Positions 53,273-62,024 of a stretch of DNA of 64,000 nt are shown one piece after another. The position numbers were made by a program, and so were the translations under genes. Origin of the DNA: Sulfurovum sp. XGS-02 (lineage in GTDB: Bacteria; Campylobacterota; Campylobacteria; Campylobacterales; Sulfurovaceae); the NCBI RefSeq assembly GCF_023213175.1, contig NZ_CP093312.1:1116001-1180000 (forward strand), written 5' to 3'. Every line of letters begins with the position of its first letter. The first letter of the stretch is position 1. Below the pieces are notes generated by a model. It was not told the DNA's origin. It saw only the letters and a list, made by a program, of their open reading frames with translations, and ran no database searches.

Positions 53273-54040
53273 ATGTTGAACGAATTAAAATCCCTGATCA
53301 TAAAACCTTCTCTATATCATCACAGTTATTCTCATACCGTGTGTGATGATACCGTTCCAAATGAGTTCAGTGTGCTTTGCTGGAATGTGCATAAGAACAA
53401 TGATACCTTTTCCTTCAGTAACTATATAGAAGAATTTTCCAAAAAAAAACCGGTTGACTTCTATCTATTCCAGGAAGCTGATTTTAAACACAATACGGAA
53501 CTCAATCTTCCAAGCCTCACATTCAATGCTGCAGCAAATCTGGAAAAAGGTTCTACATTTTACGGAGTTCTGACAGCAAGCAGATGTAAAACAGAGTACA
53601 GCAAGCCTTTTCTGTCACATGGCAAGGAGCTCATGTTCGGTCCCCGTAAAAGCCTGCTTTTGACGAAACACGCTTTTGAAGACGGTTCACCCTTATTGAT
53701 CTTAAATCTTCATGCAATCAATTTCAGAGAAAACAGACACTACTACAAAGAGATAGACAACATCATGCATATCATTGACGATTATGATGGTGCCATGATC
53801 ATCGCAGGTGACTTCAACTCTTGGAATCAAAGAAGAATGAAATTCCTTCATACCAAAATGAAAGAGCTGTATTTTACCCCTGTACCTTTTTCAAAAAGTG
53901 ACAGGGTGAAGTCTTTTATGAGAAATCATTTGGATTTTATTTTTTACAGAGGTATTGAACTTCTTGAACACAGTATAGAAAGAAACCATAAGCTCTCTGA
54001 TCACCATCCTCTATTTGCCAGGTTCGCCAAGTATAAGTAA
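53273..54040 (+). CDS. Endonuclease/exonuclease/phosphatase family protein
   Basis: A 255-residue protein of the EEP fold. Motifs: LCWNVHKNND (metal/Asn start), FLFQEADF with the catalytic Glu, LLILNLHAIN, MIIAGDFNSWN with the catalytic Asp and Asn, and SDHHPLFARF with the terminal His. It could act on DNA, phospholipid or inositol phosphates; the family does not decide this. There is no signal peptide. No Met alternative exists near the N-terminus, so the start at 53273 without ribosome site stands. Confidence 0.85.
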   Translation: MLNELKSLIIKPSLYHHSYSHTVCDDTVPNEFSVLCWNVHKNNDTFSFSNYIEEFSKKKPVDFYLFQEADFKHNTELNLPSLTFNAAANLEKGSTFYGVLTASRCKTEYSKPFLSHGKELMFGPRKSLLLTKHAFEDGSPLLILNLHAINFRENRHYYKEIDNIMHIIDDYDGAMIIAGDFNSWNQRRMKFLHTKMKELYFTPVPFSKSDRVKSFMRNHLDFIFYRGIELLEHSIERNHKLSDHHPLFARFAKYK

Positions 54041-54057
54041 AAAGTTATACATAAGGA

Positions 54058-54735
54058 TTATTGTTTCACCTCACTCTTGACTGCATGAAGTAAAACCTGG
54101 TAGGTATTACGGTTAAAAAGATAGGGTTTTGCATTAAATAATGTTTCAAACATGATCTTCCAAAGTGTTGAGAAGTTCTCCTCACCACGTACACTGCAAA
54201 GTTTGGCCTGCATTTGATACTCAAGTTCACTGAGTACCTTGGCATGCTCTACATATGCTTTTAAAACACTGTAATCTACACCTACTTCTTTAAAATAGAT
54301 CACTAGCTTGATTATACTCGCCTCTCTGTCTGTATAATCATCTTCATGTAGAGGTAACACGACACCATCGTCTAAAAGCGTCTCTAAGAGCGTTGCATCT
54401 ACATTGTAATGTTCAATAAACTCATCTTTGGTAAAATGTTTCGCATCTGTAGGGATATCACTGAGTGTATTCATCAATGGCTGTAACATGGTTGCTGACG
54501 TGGAAAGAGACTGATTTTGATTCTGCAGTGCGAATCTGATCTGTTCATTGCTGCTGCCTATCTCTTCTTGCATATATTTGATATACCGTATAAGTTCTAT
54601 ATGTTGATCATTGTATCGATGCACATTGGATTTGATCTTATTGGCTTCCGGAAGCAAGCCCTCTCTAATATAATACAAAATGGTTGATTTAGGGACACCT
54701 GTCTTTGCAACAAGTTCAGATATTTTATATTCCAT
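54058..54735 (-). CDS. MerR-family transcriptional regulator
   Basis: A 225-residue regulator. The N-terminal winged helix (1-70) has SELVAKTGVPKSTILYYIREGLL and HRYNDQHIELIRYIKYM, a MerR signature. The C-terminal part (75-225) is helical with two short acidic loops and a single Cys (near 183, KLCSVRGEE), longer than metal-sensing MerR proteins, so the signal is unknown. It is divergent from the AhpD-like operon across a large inverted repeat, which is probably its operator, and a TATAAT (minus, 54776-54771) lies beside it. Confidence 0.85.
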   Translation of the reverse strand: MEYKISELVAKTGVPKSTILYYIREGLLPEANKIKSNVHRYNDQHIELIRYIKYMQEEIGSSNEQIRFALQNQNQSLSTSATMLQPLMNTLSDIPTDAKHFTKDEFIEHYNVDATLLETLLDDGVVLPLHEDDYTDREASIIKLVIYFKEVGVDYSVLKAYVEHAKVLSELEYQMQAKLCSVRGEENFSTLWKIMFETLFNAKPYLFNRNTYQVLLHAVKSEVKQ

Positions 54736-54781
54736 CTTTCAGCCTTTTACGGTTAACTTTAATTTAAAGAATTATAGCATA

Positions 54782-54820
54782 TAATTCAAAACGTTAAGTT
54801 AAACTTTACGTTTTGAATTA
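54782..54820. promoter_or_regulatory. 39-bp inverted repeat, probable MerR operator
   Basis: Two 19-nt arms (54782-54800 and 54802-54820) are reverse complements around one central A, with a single mismatch pair. The core is AACGTTAAGTT/AACTTTACGTT. It lies between the MerR start at 54735 and the AhpD-like start at 54842, beside the extended -10 box TGCTATAAT of the regulator (minus strand). MerR proteins bind dyads of this kind between promoter elements. Confidence 0.65.
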
Positions 54821-54841
54821 CTGTTTACATCAAGGAAATAA

Positions 54842-55375
54842 ATGGCACACATACAATTATCCGAATTTGAAGATATGTCTCCGGAGATTCAAAAAAGAGC
54901 ACAACCTATACTGGAGAAGACAGGACAGCTGGGTGATATATTTAAACTCTTGGCTTTAGATGAAAAGGTCTATTTTGCAACAGATGGAATGATTCAGAGA
55001 TACCTGTTGGATGAGACAACACTCTCTTATGATACGAAAGAATCCATTGCCCTGCTCATCTCTTTAGAGAATGGCTGTAAAATGTGTGTAGATGTACATA
55101 AAGGTATTGCGAAAATGCTTGGTATGTCTGAAGCACGTATTGAAGAGGTGCTTCATGGCGTAGATACTATGAATGTTCCAGAAAGTGAGAAAGCCTTATT
55201 GAACTTTTGTATCAAAGCCTCAGGAAAAGAAAACTATAAAATTCTTAAATCAGAAATAGATACACTGAAGGCATATGGATACAGCGATATACAGATCCTT
55301 GAAGCTGTTTCAATTACGGGTTATTTTAACTATATTAATACCCTTTCAAATGTATTTGGGTTAGGACAGTCATGA
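54842..55375 (+). CDS. AhpD-like carboxymuconolactone decarboxylase family protein
   Basis: A 177-residue cytosolic protein with the AhpD redox motif CKMCVDVH: Cys79, Cys82 and His86, typical of alkylhydroperoxidase/CMD enzymes. It probably reduces peroxides or passes electrons between thiols. The next two genes overlap it by 4 bp each, and the third encodes a thioredoxin-like protein, which supports a thiol-redox operon. CAAGGAAATAA provides a ribosome site. Confidence 0.88.
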   Translation: MAHIQLSEFEDMSPEIQKRAQPILEKTGQLGDIFKLLALDEKVYFATDGMIQRYLLDETTLSYDTKESIALLISLENGCKMCVDVHKGIAKMLGMSEARIEEVLHGVDTMNVPESEKALLNFCIKASGKENYKILKSEIDTLKAYGYSDIQILEAVSITGYFNYINTLSNVFGLGQS

Positions 55376-55569
55376 AAAATCTATTCGGGCTCATAAAGAA
55401 TTTTTTTATTGGAATATGGGATTTTATTTTTTATCTCATTGGGGCACCGTATGAAGCACAGGCAAAAAAATTGAACTGGGATAAAAAGGATACTGCATTT
55501 AGAGGTCCAGAAAATCCAAAAACCAAAAAAATACATTACAAAGCGAATAAAGTGAGTAAACCATCATGA
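55372..55569 (+). CDS. Small protein of unknown function (65 aa)
   Basis: A 65-residue protein with a hydrophobic N-terminal segment (LFGLIKNFFIGIWDFIFYLI) and a Lys-rich tail. It is probably membrane-bound. It is coupled by ATGA overlaps to the genes on both sides, so it is translated with the AhpD-like and thioredoxin-like proteins and may anchor or assist them. No family is recognised. Confidence 0.7.
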   Translation: MKNLFGLIKNFFIGIWDFIFYLIGAPYEAQAKKLNWDKKDTAFRGPENPKTKKIHYKANKVSKPS

Positions 55570-56399
55570 AATTAAAAAAAATCCTTCTCTTGGTATTTTG
55601 TACCAATATCCTATTAAACGCATCAACGATATTTACATTATCGGGTGTCAACAAAGTCTATTTGGTGGTGGAGATCTCCGGCAAGACTATTCCAAAATCA
55701 TATAAAAGTATGATCATGGAAAGCCTACAGAACATGACCGATGATCTTAAGATCGACACCAAAGGTTATGATCCAAGATCTTTGGCTGTACTGGTCAATG
55801 AGACAAAGTTCAATGAGAGTATCCTGATCAATATTCAACTGATCATTGGTGAAGAGGTCAAACGTTTAGACAACAATGAAAAAACATTTGCACTGACCTA
55901 TCAGGATATGGGGCACTTTGTACTGAAAGATGGTGATGACCCCGAAGATGCCTTTGAAGACACTCTAGATACAATGCTTTTAAAATTTTCTGAACAATAT
56001 CTCGAAGAGAATAAAAAGATCTCAAAAGTAGCTATAGATGAACAACACTTTGCTTCTGAGATGGGTTATGAAACCAATTATGAAGAAGCCCTCAAAAAAG
56101 CTCAAAAAATAAAGAAAAATGTCATGCTTGTACTGGTATCAAATTTCTGTCCATGGTGTCGGAAATTTGAACAAAGGGTGCTGCTTAAAGATGAGATTAA
56201 TAGTATCATACAGCAAAACTATATTCCTCTGATTCTCAATAAAGAGAAAGATCCGTTTCCAAAAGAGTTTGATATCGGTTTCACACCTATTATTCACTTT
56301 ATAGACCATAAGACACAAAAGAGCTATAAACATGTCATAGGTTACAACAATAAGGATGAATTCACTTACATACTAAGATCGGACCATCTAGCAAAATAA
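55566..56399 (+). CDS. Exported thioredoxin-like protein
   Basis: A 277-residue protein with a signal peptide (ending near LLNA-S20). The first part (20-150) is a beta-rich domain of unknown type. The second (160-277) is a thioredoxin-like domain with CPWC at 195-198 in SNFCPWCRKFE, and cis-Pro in GFTPIIHF. It likely works in periplasmic disulfide exchange. It overlaps the previous gene by 4 bp. Confidence 0.82.
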   Translation: MKLKKILLLVFCTNILLNASTIFTLSGVNKVYLVVEISGKTIPKSYKSMIMESLQNMTDDLKIDTKGYDPRSLAVLVNETKFNESILINIQLIIGEEVKRLDNNEKTFALTYQDMGHFVLKDGDDPEDAFEDTLDTMLLKFSEQYLEENKKISKVAIDEQHFASEMGYETNYEEALKKAQKIKKNVMLVLVSNFCPWCRKFEQRVLLKDEINSIIQQNYIPLILNKEKDPFPKEFDIGFTPIIHFIDHKTQKSYKHVIGYNNKDEFTYILRSDHLAK

Positions 56400-56438
56400 A
56401 ATACTTATACTTTAGTGATAACAAATGCATTTTTAGTC

Positions 56439-56444
56439 TATAAT
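56439..56444 (+). promoter_or_regulatory. -10 box of the RMD1-like gene
   Basis: TATAAT 31 bp before the ATG, with AAAGGACCAAGAG as leader. Confidence 0.5.
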
Positions 56445-56474
56445 ATACTCTAGGAAACTATAAAGGACCAAGAG

Positions 56475-57239
56475 ATGGGGATCATAAAAGCATATAAATT
56501 TACCGATGGTTTTGACTTTGATCTGATCAGAAAAGAAGTGGTTGGCGCTTTTCGTGCAAAACTTTTAAAAGATGTGCTGATCATTGAAAAAGAGAACAAT
56601 CTCTGTTTTTTGTTTAAATATGGCGTGATCATATTTTGGGATTTTGATGATGAAGAGTACTTTCTTAAAACGATCAGTGCCTCCATCGGTGCGGTTAAGA
56701 TCTTAGAAGACTACAAGTATCACATTTCTCCGATTCAGCCTGTTAAAATTGAGTTAGACACCATCTATATCGATTCTGATGATGAATTGAAAAAACTTGC
56801 CATATCCTATGCCATTGAGCAATCTATCATGCTGGGAAACTTTGAAGACACTATCAAACAGGCCCTCGAATTAACGGAACATATTCCTTTGGATCTTGCT
56901 GAAAACGGTCGTGTAAAGATGAGCAGACGGGAAATAGCCAAAGAGAGAGGACGTCTTTTTATCACTAAATCAAACATCTATTTACATTTTGAACTTTTAG
57001 ATACACCGGAGTTTTTCTGGGAGTATCCTGAACTGGATATCTATTATCAGAGTATGAGAAAGTATCTTGAGCTGCAATCCCGTATCGAAATTCTTAATAG
57101 AAAGATGAATGTGATGCAAGAGGTATTGGCTATTCTTGCGGATGAGCAAAACCATAAACACAGCAGTACTTTAGAATGGATCATCATTATTCTGATCGCA
57201 TTTGAAATACTATTATTTATCTTGAATGATTTTACATGA
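56475..57239 (+). CDS. RMD1/YagE family protein (DUF155)
   Basis: A 254-residue protein. The central part has the family patterns FKYGVIIFWDFDDEE and YAIEQSIMLGNFED, then MSRREIAKERGRLF and PEFFWEYPELDIYYQ. A C-terminal hydrophobic helix (about 235-252) would anchor it to a membrane. The yeast RMD1 group is involved in sporulation and mitochondria; bacterial function is unknown. It converges on rnz with a 12-bp gap. Confidence 0.85.
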   Translation: MGIIKAYKFTDGFDFDLIRKEVVGAFRAKLLKDVLIIEKENNLCFLFKYGVIIFWDFDDEEYFLKTISASIGAVKILEDYKYHISPIQPVKIELDTIYIDSDDELKKLAISYAIEQSIMLGNFEDTIKQALELTEHIPLDLAENGRVKMSRREIAKERGRLFITKSNIYLHFELLDTPEFFWEYPELDIYYQSMRKYLELQSRIEILNRKMNVMQEVLAILADEQNHKHSSTLEWIIIILIAFEILLFILNDFT

Positions 57240-57251
57240 TCATCGATATAA

Positions 57252-58205
57252 CTATAGTTTTTCAACCATGCCATCTTTACTGAGACGATAAACATCCAGA
57301 TCATTCGCTATAAATACTCTGCCTTTGTAGTACGCTTTAATTTCATGATAGAGTACGTCAGTACCCTTGATGCTATGGTTGTTATACCTCGGGTTGATAT
57401 GTGAAGCGATCACATTTTTGACATGCCTTTTTTGAACTGCTTTTCCCAGGTCTTTTGCAGTCGTGTGCAGCACTTTTGCCTGAAGATGATCATAATCTTG
57501 CTGCGTATAGGTACACTCATGTACCAAGAGATCGATCTCTTTAAGATATCTGCCGAGTATTTCCGGCTTGCTGTTATCTCCTGCTATGATCAATCTTCTT
57601 CCCCTTTCAGGTGGAAGCATAAACTCCCCTGGTTCCAGCTTTTTACCCTGGAATGTAATGCAATTACCCCTTTGCAGTTCACCATACAGCGGCGATGGCT
57701 CCAGACCGAAGGATCTCAATTTTGCTTCATTGAGTCTGTTCGTAATATCGTTCTCTTTGATATAAAACGCAAAACTTTCTATAGAGTGTTCAAGGGATAG
57801 GACTTTCAATGAAAACTTATCAAAACCAAATGTCTCCTCTGCTTTATACTCTATGATCTTCAACGTATATCCAAGATTCTCAAATGAAACATCTATCACA
57901 CACTCAAGAAATTTTTTGATCCCTGTGGGACCGTATAGAGTCAGAGGTCTAAATGCGGTATCGAGTTTTTTTGAGCTCAAGAGTCCGGGAAGACCATAGT
58001 AGTGGTCGCCATGCATATGTGTAATGAAGATCGTATCCAATTTACCGATCGAGAGTCTGCTTCTAAGTATCTGATGCTGCGTGGCTTCACCGCAGTCAAA
58101 AAGATACCATTTGTTGTCCTGTTCAAACTCCAAAGCAAGTGCAGATACATTTCTTTCTCTAGTCGGTTTCCCCGCGCTTGTACCCAAGAATGTCAGTTGC
58201 ACCAT
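57252..58205 (-). CDS. rnz: Ribonuclease Z
   Basis: The tRNA 3'-end processing endonuclease, an MBL-fold enzyme. The 317-residue length fits the short bacterial form. Zinc motif THMHGDHYYGLPG near residue 61, GTSAGKPTRERN at the N-terminus, GDNSKPEI near 210 and HVKNVIASHINPRYN near 262 match the family. It lies 12 bp downstream of the phosphatidyltransferase gene on the same strand. Confidence 0.94.
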   Translation of the reverse strand: MVQLTFLGTSAGKPTRERNVSALALEFEQDNKWYLFDCGEATQHQILRSRLSIGKLDTIFITHMHGDHYYGLPGLLSSKKLDTAFRPLTLYGPTGIKKFLECVIDVSFENLGYTLKIIEYKAEETFGFDKFSLKVLSLEHSIESFAFYIKENDITNRLNEAKLRSFGLEPSPLYGELQRGNCITFQGKKLEPGEFMLPPERGRRLIIAGDNSKPEILGRYLKEIDLLVHECTYTQQDYDHLQAKVLHTTAKDLGKAVQKRHVKNVIASHINPRYNNHSIKGTDVLYHEIKAYYKGRVFIANDLDVYRLSKDGMVEKL

Positions 58206-58217
58206 TTTCTCCTTTTT

Positions 58218-58778
58218 CTATGTTCTCTCTTTCATCGCATGCCAGATAGAATAGATATCTTTTTTTTGTTTCGGGAGTATAAGCGTGATCGCGATATTTT
58301 CAACCGTTGCGATCACTAAAAAATAGATCGCAGCATGAAACAAAAGATTATTATCAAATCCAAGTAGCATTACTACACCCACACTCATCACTACTGCAGT
58401 GATCTTAGTGATCCATGTATGATAACTGGCAAGCTTTCCAAATTTCAAAAGAGAAAAAATAGCAGGGAGAATATAGATAACGATCCCGGCAATGATATAG
58501 TAAAGTTCTTCTTTTACAATTTCCGGCCACAGCCACCAGACTGCCAAAGGTGTACTCAGATAGGTCAATATATCTCCATAACTATCGAGTTTTGCTCCCT
58601 GCTCAGTGGTATGATCCATCATACGTGCAATGATACCGTCAAGCGCGTCTGAAAGCAGCATCATTCCCAAAAGTACAAAAAAGAGTACGGGTAGGTCATA
58701 CCAGCCCGAAAGCAGTAAAAACGGTGCAGTGATAATACGAAACAGACTTAAGATATTAGGGATATGATGTAGTATCAT
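58218..58778 (-). CDS. CDP-alcohol phosphatidyltransferase family protein
   Basis: A 186-residue membrane enzyme with the complete CDP-alcohol motif: Asp-x2-Asp-Gly-x2-Ala-Arg-x8-Gly-x3-Asp-x3-Asp in SDALDGIIARMMDHTT and onward. It has about five membrane helices. It makes a phospholipid head group, most likely phosphatidylglycerophosphate (PgsA) or a related lipid; the exact product is uncertain. A minus-strand TATAAT (58859-58854) lies in the leader. It is cotranscribed with rnz. Confidence 0.85.
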   Translation of the reverse strand: MILHHIPNILSLFRIITAPFLLLSGWYDLPVLFFVLLGMMLLSDALDGIIARMMDHTTEQGAKLDSYGDILTYLSTPLAVWWLWPEIVKEELYYIIAGIVIYILPAIFSLLKFGKLASYHTWITKITAVVMSVGVVMLLGFDNNLLFHAAIYFLVIATVENIAITLILPKQKKDIYSIWHAMKERT

Positions 58779-58867
58779 AAAAGCTCCTATCGATTATATG
58801 ATACCGATACCTCAGAGAAAATGCATAGTTGAACTGTGGGGTACCCAATCGCCATTATAGATATACC

Positions 58868-58892
58868 ATGAAGAGGAGTCTTTCCTCTTCAT
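58868..58892 (-). terminator. Hairpin after hsp20
   Basis: ATGAAGAGG (58868-58876) and CCTCTTCAT (58884-58892) form a perfect 9-bp stem with a 7-nt loop, 11 bp after the hsp20 stop. There is only a short T-containing stretch after it, so termination is probable but not certain. Confidence 0.5.
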
Positions 58893-58902
58893 CAGGGAAT
58901 GG

Positions 58903-59340
58903 CTACTTTATCTTGATCTTCTTCGTCTCTTTTTTACTTCTCTCTACCTTTGGTATCACTACTTCGAGTACACCGTCTTTACAATTTGCTTCGATATTTT
59001 CCGCATCAGTATTATCCGGCAGTGTAAAACTTCTTTGAAACTTACCGTAAGAGCTCTCTTTCTTATAGTAATCTTTCTCTTTGACCTCTTTCTTGGTTTT
59101 TCTCTCACCCGAAATTGTCAGAACATTATCTTTAAGATCTACATGTATATCATCTTTTTTCACACCGGGAAGATCAACTTCTACATGGTAGGCATAATCC
59201 CCTTCTCTCGTATTGACTGAGGGTGTGAAACCTGAAACATTTGTAAGCTCACTACCGATCTCCGGAAATCTGAATGCACTTGCCATTCTCTCTTCTAAAT
59301 CTCTAAAATCTCTCATCGGGTCAAATTTCGTTAATAACAT
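58903..59340 (-). CDS. Hsp20/alpha-crystallin family small heat-shock protein
   Basis: A 145-residue chaperone that holds unfolded proteins. The alpha-crystallin domain (about 45-135) has VEVDLPGVKKDDIHVDLKDN, LTISGERK and GVLEVVIPK; an N-terminal helix DPMRDFRDLEERMASAF and the C-terminal IKIK motif (I-x-I) are present. GGAGC lies before the ATG and a sigma-70 promoter lies upstream. No CIRCE or HAIR operator is visible. Confidence 0.93.
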   Translation of the reverse strand: MLLTKFDPMRDFRDLEERMASAFRFPEIGSELTNVSGFTPSVNTREGDYAYHVEVDLPGVKKDDIHVDLKDNVLTISGERKTKKEVKEKDYYKKESSYGKFQRSFTLPDNTDAENIEANCKDGVLEVVIPKVERSKKETKKIKIK

Positions 59341-59374
59341 GATTGCTCCTTTGTATATTAGATATTATTTAATT

Positions 59375-59403
59375 AGTATATAACTTTTTAATATGCATGT
59401 CAA
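59375..59403 (-). promoter_or_regulatory. Sigma-70 promoter of hsp20
   Basis: On the minus strand TTGACA (59403-59398) and TATACT (59380-59375) are 17 nt apart, with about 28 nt to the start codon. It is a near-consensus vegetative promoter. Confidence 0.75.
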
Positions 59404-59504
59404 TAAGACCTATATCTTTAATTCTAGAGTATAATCATCATTCATATTTCGTAATATGTTATACTTTCTTTCAGTCTGTTACTTTAATGTATGAGGAGAA
59501 ATGT

Positions 59505-60020
59505 ATGAAAGCTTTAATCATCAGTACAGATCTTTTTGAAGATTCTGAGTTAAAAATCCCTTATCAATCTCTTCGGGAACTGGGTATACATGTAGATATC
59601 GCATCTACCAAAAAGGGTGCGATCATTGGGAAACACGGGTTTAATGTCTATGCCACAACCACACTCAAAGAAGTAGATCCAGAGCAGTATGACATGCTGA
59701 TACTTCCTGGAGGCAAAAGTCCCTCATTGATACGCCAAGAAGAGAAAGCATTAGAAATAGCACGATACTTTTTTGATCATGACAAGCTGGTTGCAGCTAT
59801 CTGCCATGGTCCTCAGATCTTGATATCAGCCGGTTTAATGGCAGGAAGAGTCGCAACAGGATACAAGAGCATTGCACAAGAACTTAAAGATGCAGGTGCA
59901 ACCTATAAAGATGAAGAAGTAGTCATCGATAAAAACTTGATCACTTCCAGACAGCCTTCAGACTTGAATGCATTTATGGATGCCATTAAAGAGTATTTGT
60001 ATTATGAGTCCAAAAAATAA
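59505..60020 (+). CDS. DJ-1/PfpI family protein
   Basis: A 171-residue cytosolic protein of the glutamine-amidotransferase-like fold. The nucleophile-elbow Cys lies in LVAAICHGPQILISAG near 103, with LILPGGKSP before it, and the later ATGYKSIAQELKDAG is typical of PfpI/YhbO. These proteins act as deglycases, chaperones or peptidases; the true role is debated. I set the start at 59505, where GAGGAGAA lies upstream, not at 59397. Its end overlaps the ribonucleotide reductase start by 17 bp. Confidence 0.88.
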   Translation: MKALIISTDLFEDSELKIPYQSLRELGIHVDIASTKKGAIIGKHGFNVYATTTLKEVDPEQYDMLILPGGKSPSLIRQEEKALEIARYFFDHDKLVAAICHGPQILISAGLMAGRVATGYKSIAQELKDAGATYKDEEVVIDKNLITSRQPSDLNAFMDAIKEYLYYESKK

Positions 60021-61989
60021 AGAGATCATCCACTCAAAAAAAGTTGTCAAGGAACGGTTCACTCTAGAAAAAACGTTTTGTGAAGAACTCATTGGCAAAA
60101 AGGCGAAGTTCGGTTTTGGTGGCTTCGGCGAAGCAGTCTATTATCGTACATACAGCCGGATCAAACCTGACGGTACACAGGAACATTGGGCAGATACGGT
60201 GATTCGCGTAATCAATGGCGTGCTGTCAATCCGAAAAGACCATTACCTCTCAAACGCTTTAGTCTGGGATGAAGTAAAATGGCAGCACTACGCTCAAAAA
60301 CTTGCTTTGTCCATGTTCGATATGCAGTGGCTTCCTCCGGGACGTGGTCTATGGATCATGGGTACGAAGTATATTTATGATCGTGGAGGTGCAGCATTAA
60401 ACAACTGCGGTGCTGTCGATACAACGGATCTTTCCCTTGCGGCAGAATGGACCATGGATATGCTCATGTGTGGGGTCGGAGTCGGTTTTAATACTGCATG
60501 GCAAGGTGATACTGTTATCCTGCCTGATAAAAAAAATCCGGCAGTGTATATCATCCCGGACAGTAGAGAGGGTTGGGCTGAGTCCGTAAAACTCTTAATA
60601 GAAAGCTATACAAAACAAACACCATGGTTCTCTTTTGATTATAGCCTGATCCGCCCCGAGGGTTCCCCGATCCATGGTTTTGGCGGTACTGCATCCGGTC
60701 CAGCTCCATTAAAAGAATTACATCTACGTATTGAAACATATCTGGACACTTATTGCAATGGAAAAATCGATAAGACGCGTTGTGTAGCTGATGTGATGAA
60801 TGCGATCGGTGTCTGTGTTGTAGCAGGGAATGTACGCAGAAGTGCTGAGATAGCACTGGGCTCAGTCGATGACAATAGTTTTTTGGAATTGAAGGATTAT
60901 AGAAAAAACCCGGAACGTGCTGAAATAGGATGGATCTCAAATAATACAGTTGTACTAACTAAAACAGAAGATCTTGAAAAACTCCCGCTGATCGCTGAAC
61001 ATATTCGTGAGAATGGGGAACCAGGCATCATGAACCTGATGAATGTTCAAAAATATGCACGTTACGGTGAGGAAGCCAAAGAGAGTGCATCGCTGGCAAA
61101 CCCCTGCTCTGAAATTGCTTTAGAGAGTTTTGAACTCTGTAATCTCTCTGAAGTTTTTCCATCACGCTGTCTGAATGAGGATGGTTTTTATCAAGCAATG
61201 GAGTATGCAACGTTTTACGCTTCAACAGTGTCATTACTCATGACACACCGTCATGAAACAAATGCGGTCATTTCACGAAATCGTCGTATAGGTGTCAGTA
61301 TTTCAGGCATTGCAGACATGCTTGATAGAGCTGGAATAGCAGATCTAACCTCTAGACTGAAAAAGGGGTACAAACTAGTACGTTCTGTCAATCAGAGATT
61401 GGCTGTAGAAGCAGATATTCCTCTATCAATCAGAGTGACAACCGTCAAACCCTCAGGGACTATCAGCCAGTTGGTCGGCTGTAGTCCAGGTATGCACTTT
61501 CCGACATTTCAGTATGCTATACGCCGTATACGGATCGGAAACATTTCACCTATTTGCAGTGTACTCAAAGAGGCTGGTGTACCATATGAAAAAGACCACT
61601 ACAGTGCCAATACAACGGTATTTGAATTTCCGATATATCAAGGTCAAACAAGGAAAGCAAAAGATGTTCCAGCCGAGGAGCAGTTCTCTCTTTTAACCCT
61701 GCTACAGCGTGAATGGAGCGATAATATGGTCAGTTGTACTGTCTATTTTGACCCAAAAATTGAAGGTCCCCATATCGAACATATGCTCTCAAAGTTTGTA
61801 CCACTCATCAAGTCTGTCTCGATGTTGCCACATTCAGATACAGGGGCATATGTACAAATGCCCTATGAAGGTATCACTAAAGAGCAATATGAAGCACGAA
61901 TATCAAGGATTTCCAATATCGACTGGAGCCATTTTAGTGGCAGTGATGGTATAGAAAGTCGATTTTGCAGCAATGATGCATGTGACTAG
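60004..61989 (+). CDS. nrdJ: Class II (adenosylcobalamin-dependent) ribonucleotide reductase, monomeric type
   Basis: Reduces ribonucleotides using B12 instead of oxygen or a metal radical subunit. The 661-residue protein (shorter than the 739 of Lactobacillus RTPR) shows FGFGGFGEAVYYRTYSR near the N-terminus, Cys135 in NNCGAVDTTD, the thiyl Cys368 in NPCSE, its partner Cys379 (offset 11, as in RTPR), and a C-terminal C-x4-C pair (655 and 660). All redox cysteines are present. Start 60004 overlaps the PfpI gene; no frame at 59968 is needed. Such monomeric B12 enzymes are unusual in Campylobacterota, which mostly use class I. Confidence 0.9.
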   Translation: MSPKNKEIIHSKKVVKERFTLEKTFCEELIGKKAKFGFGGFGEAVYYRTYSRIKPDGTQEHWADTVIRVINGVLSIRKDHYLSNALVWDEVKWQHYAQKLALSMFDMQWLPPGRGLWIMGTKYIYDRGGAALNNCGAVDTTDLSLAAEWTMDMLMCGVGVGFNTAWQGDTVILPDKKNPAVYIIPDSREGWAESVKLLIESYTKQTPWFSFDYSLIRPEGSPIHGFGGTASGPAPLKELHLRIETYLDTYCNGKIDKTRCVADVMNAIGVCVVAGNVRRSAEIALGSVDDNSFLELKDYRKNPERAEIGWISNNTVVLTKTEDLEKLPLIAEHIRENGEPGIMNLMNVQKYARYGEEAKESASLANPCSEIALESFELCNLSEVFPSRCLNEDGFYQAMEYATFYASTVSLLMTHRHETNAVISRNRRIGVSISGIADMLDRAGIADLTSRLKKGYKLVRSVNQRLAVEADIPLSIRVTTVKPSGTISQLVGCSPGMHFPTFQYAIRRIRIGNISPICSVLKEAGVPYEKDHYSANTTVFEFPIYQGQTRKAKDVPAEEQFSLLTLLQREWSDNMVSCTVYFDPKIEGPHIEHMLSKFVPLIKSVSMLPHSDTGAYVQMPYEGITKEQYEARISRISNIDWSHFSGSDGIESRFCSNDACD

Positions 61990-62024
61990 TTTGTCTTGAT
62001 CACTATCATAGTAAAGGATCATAC

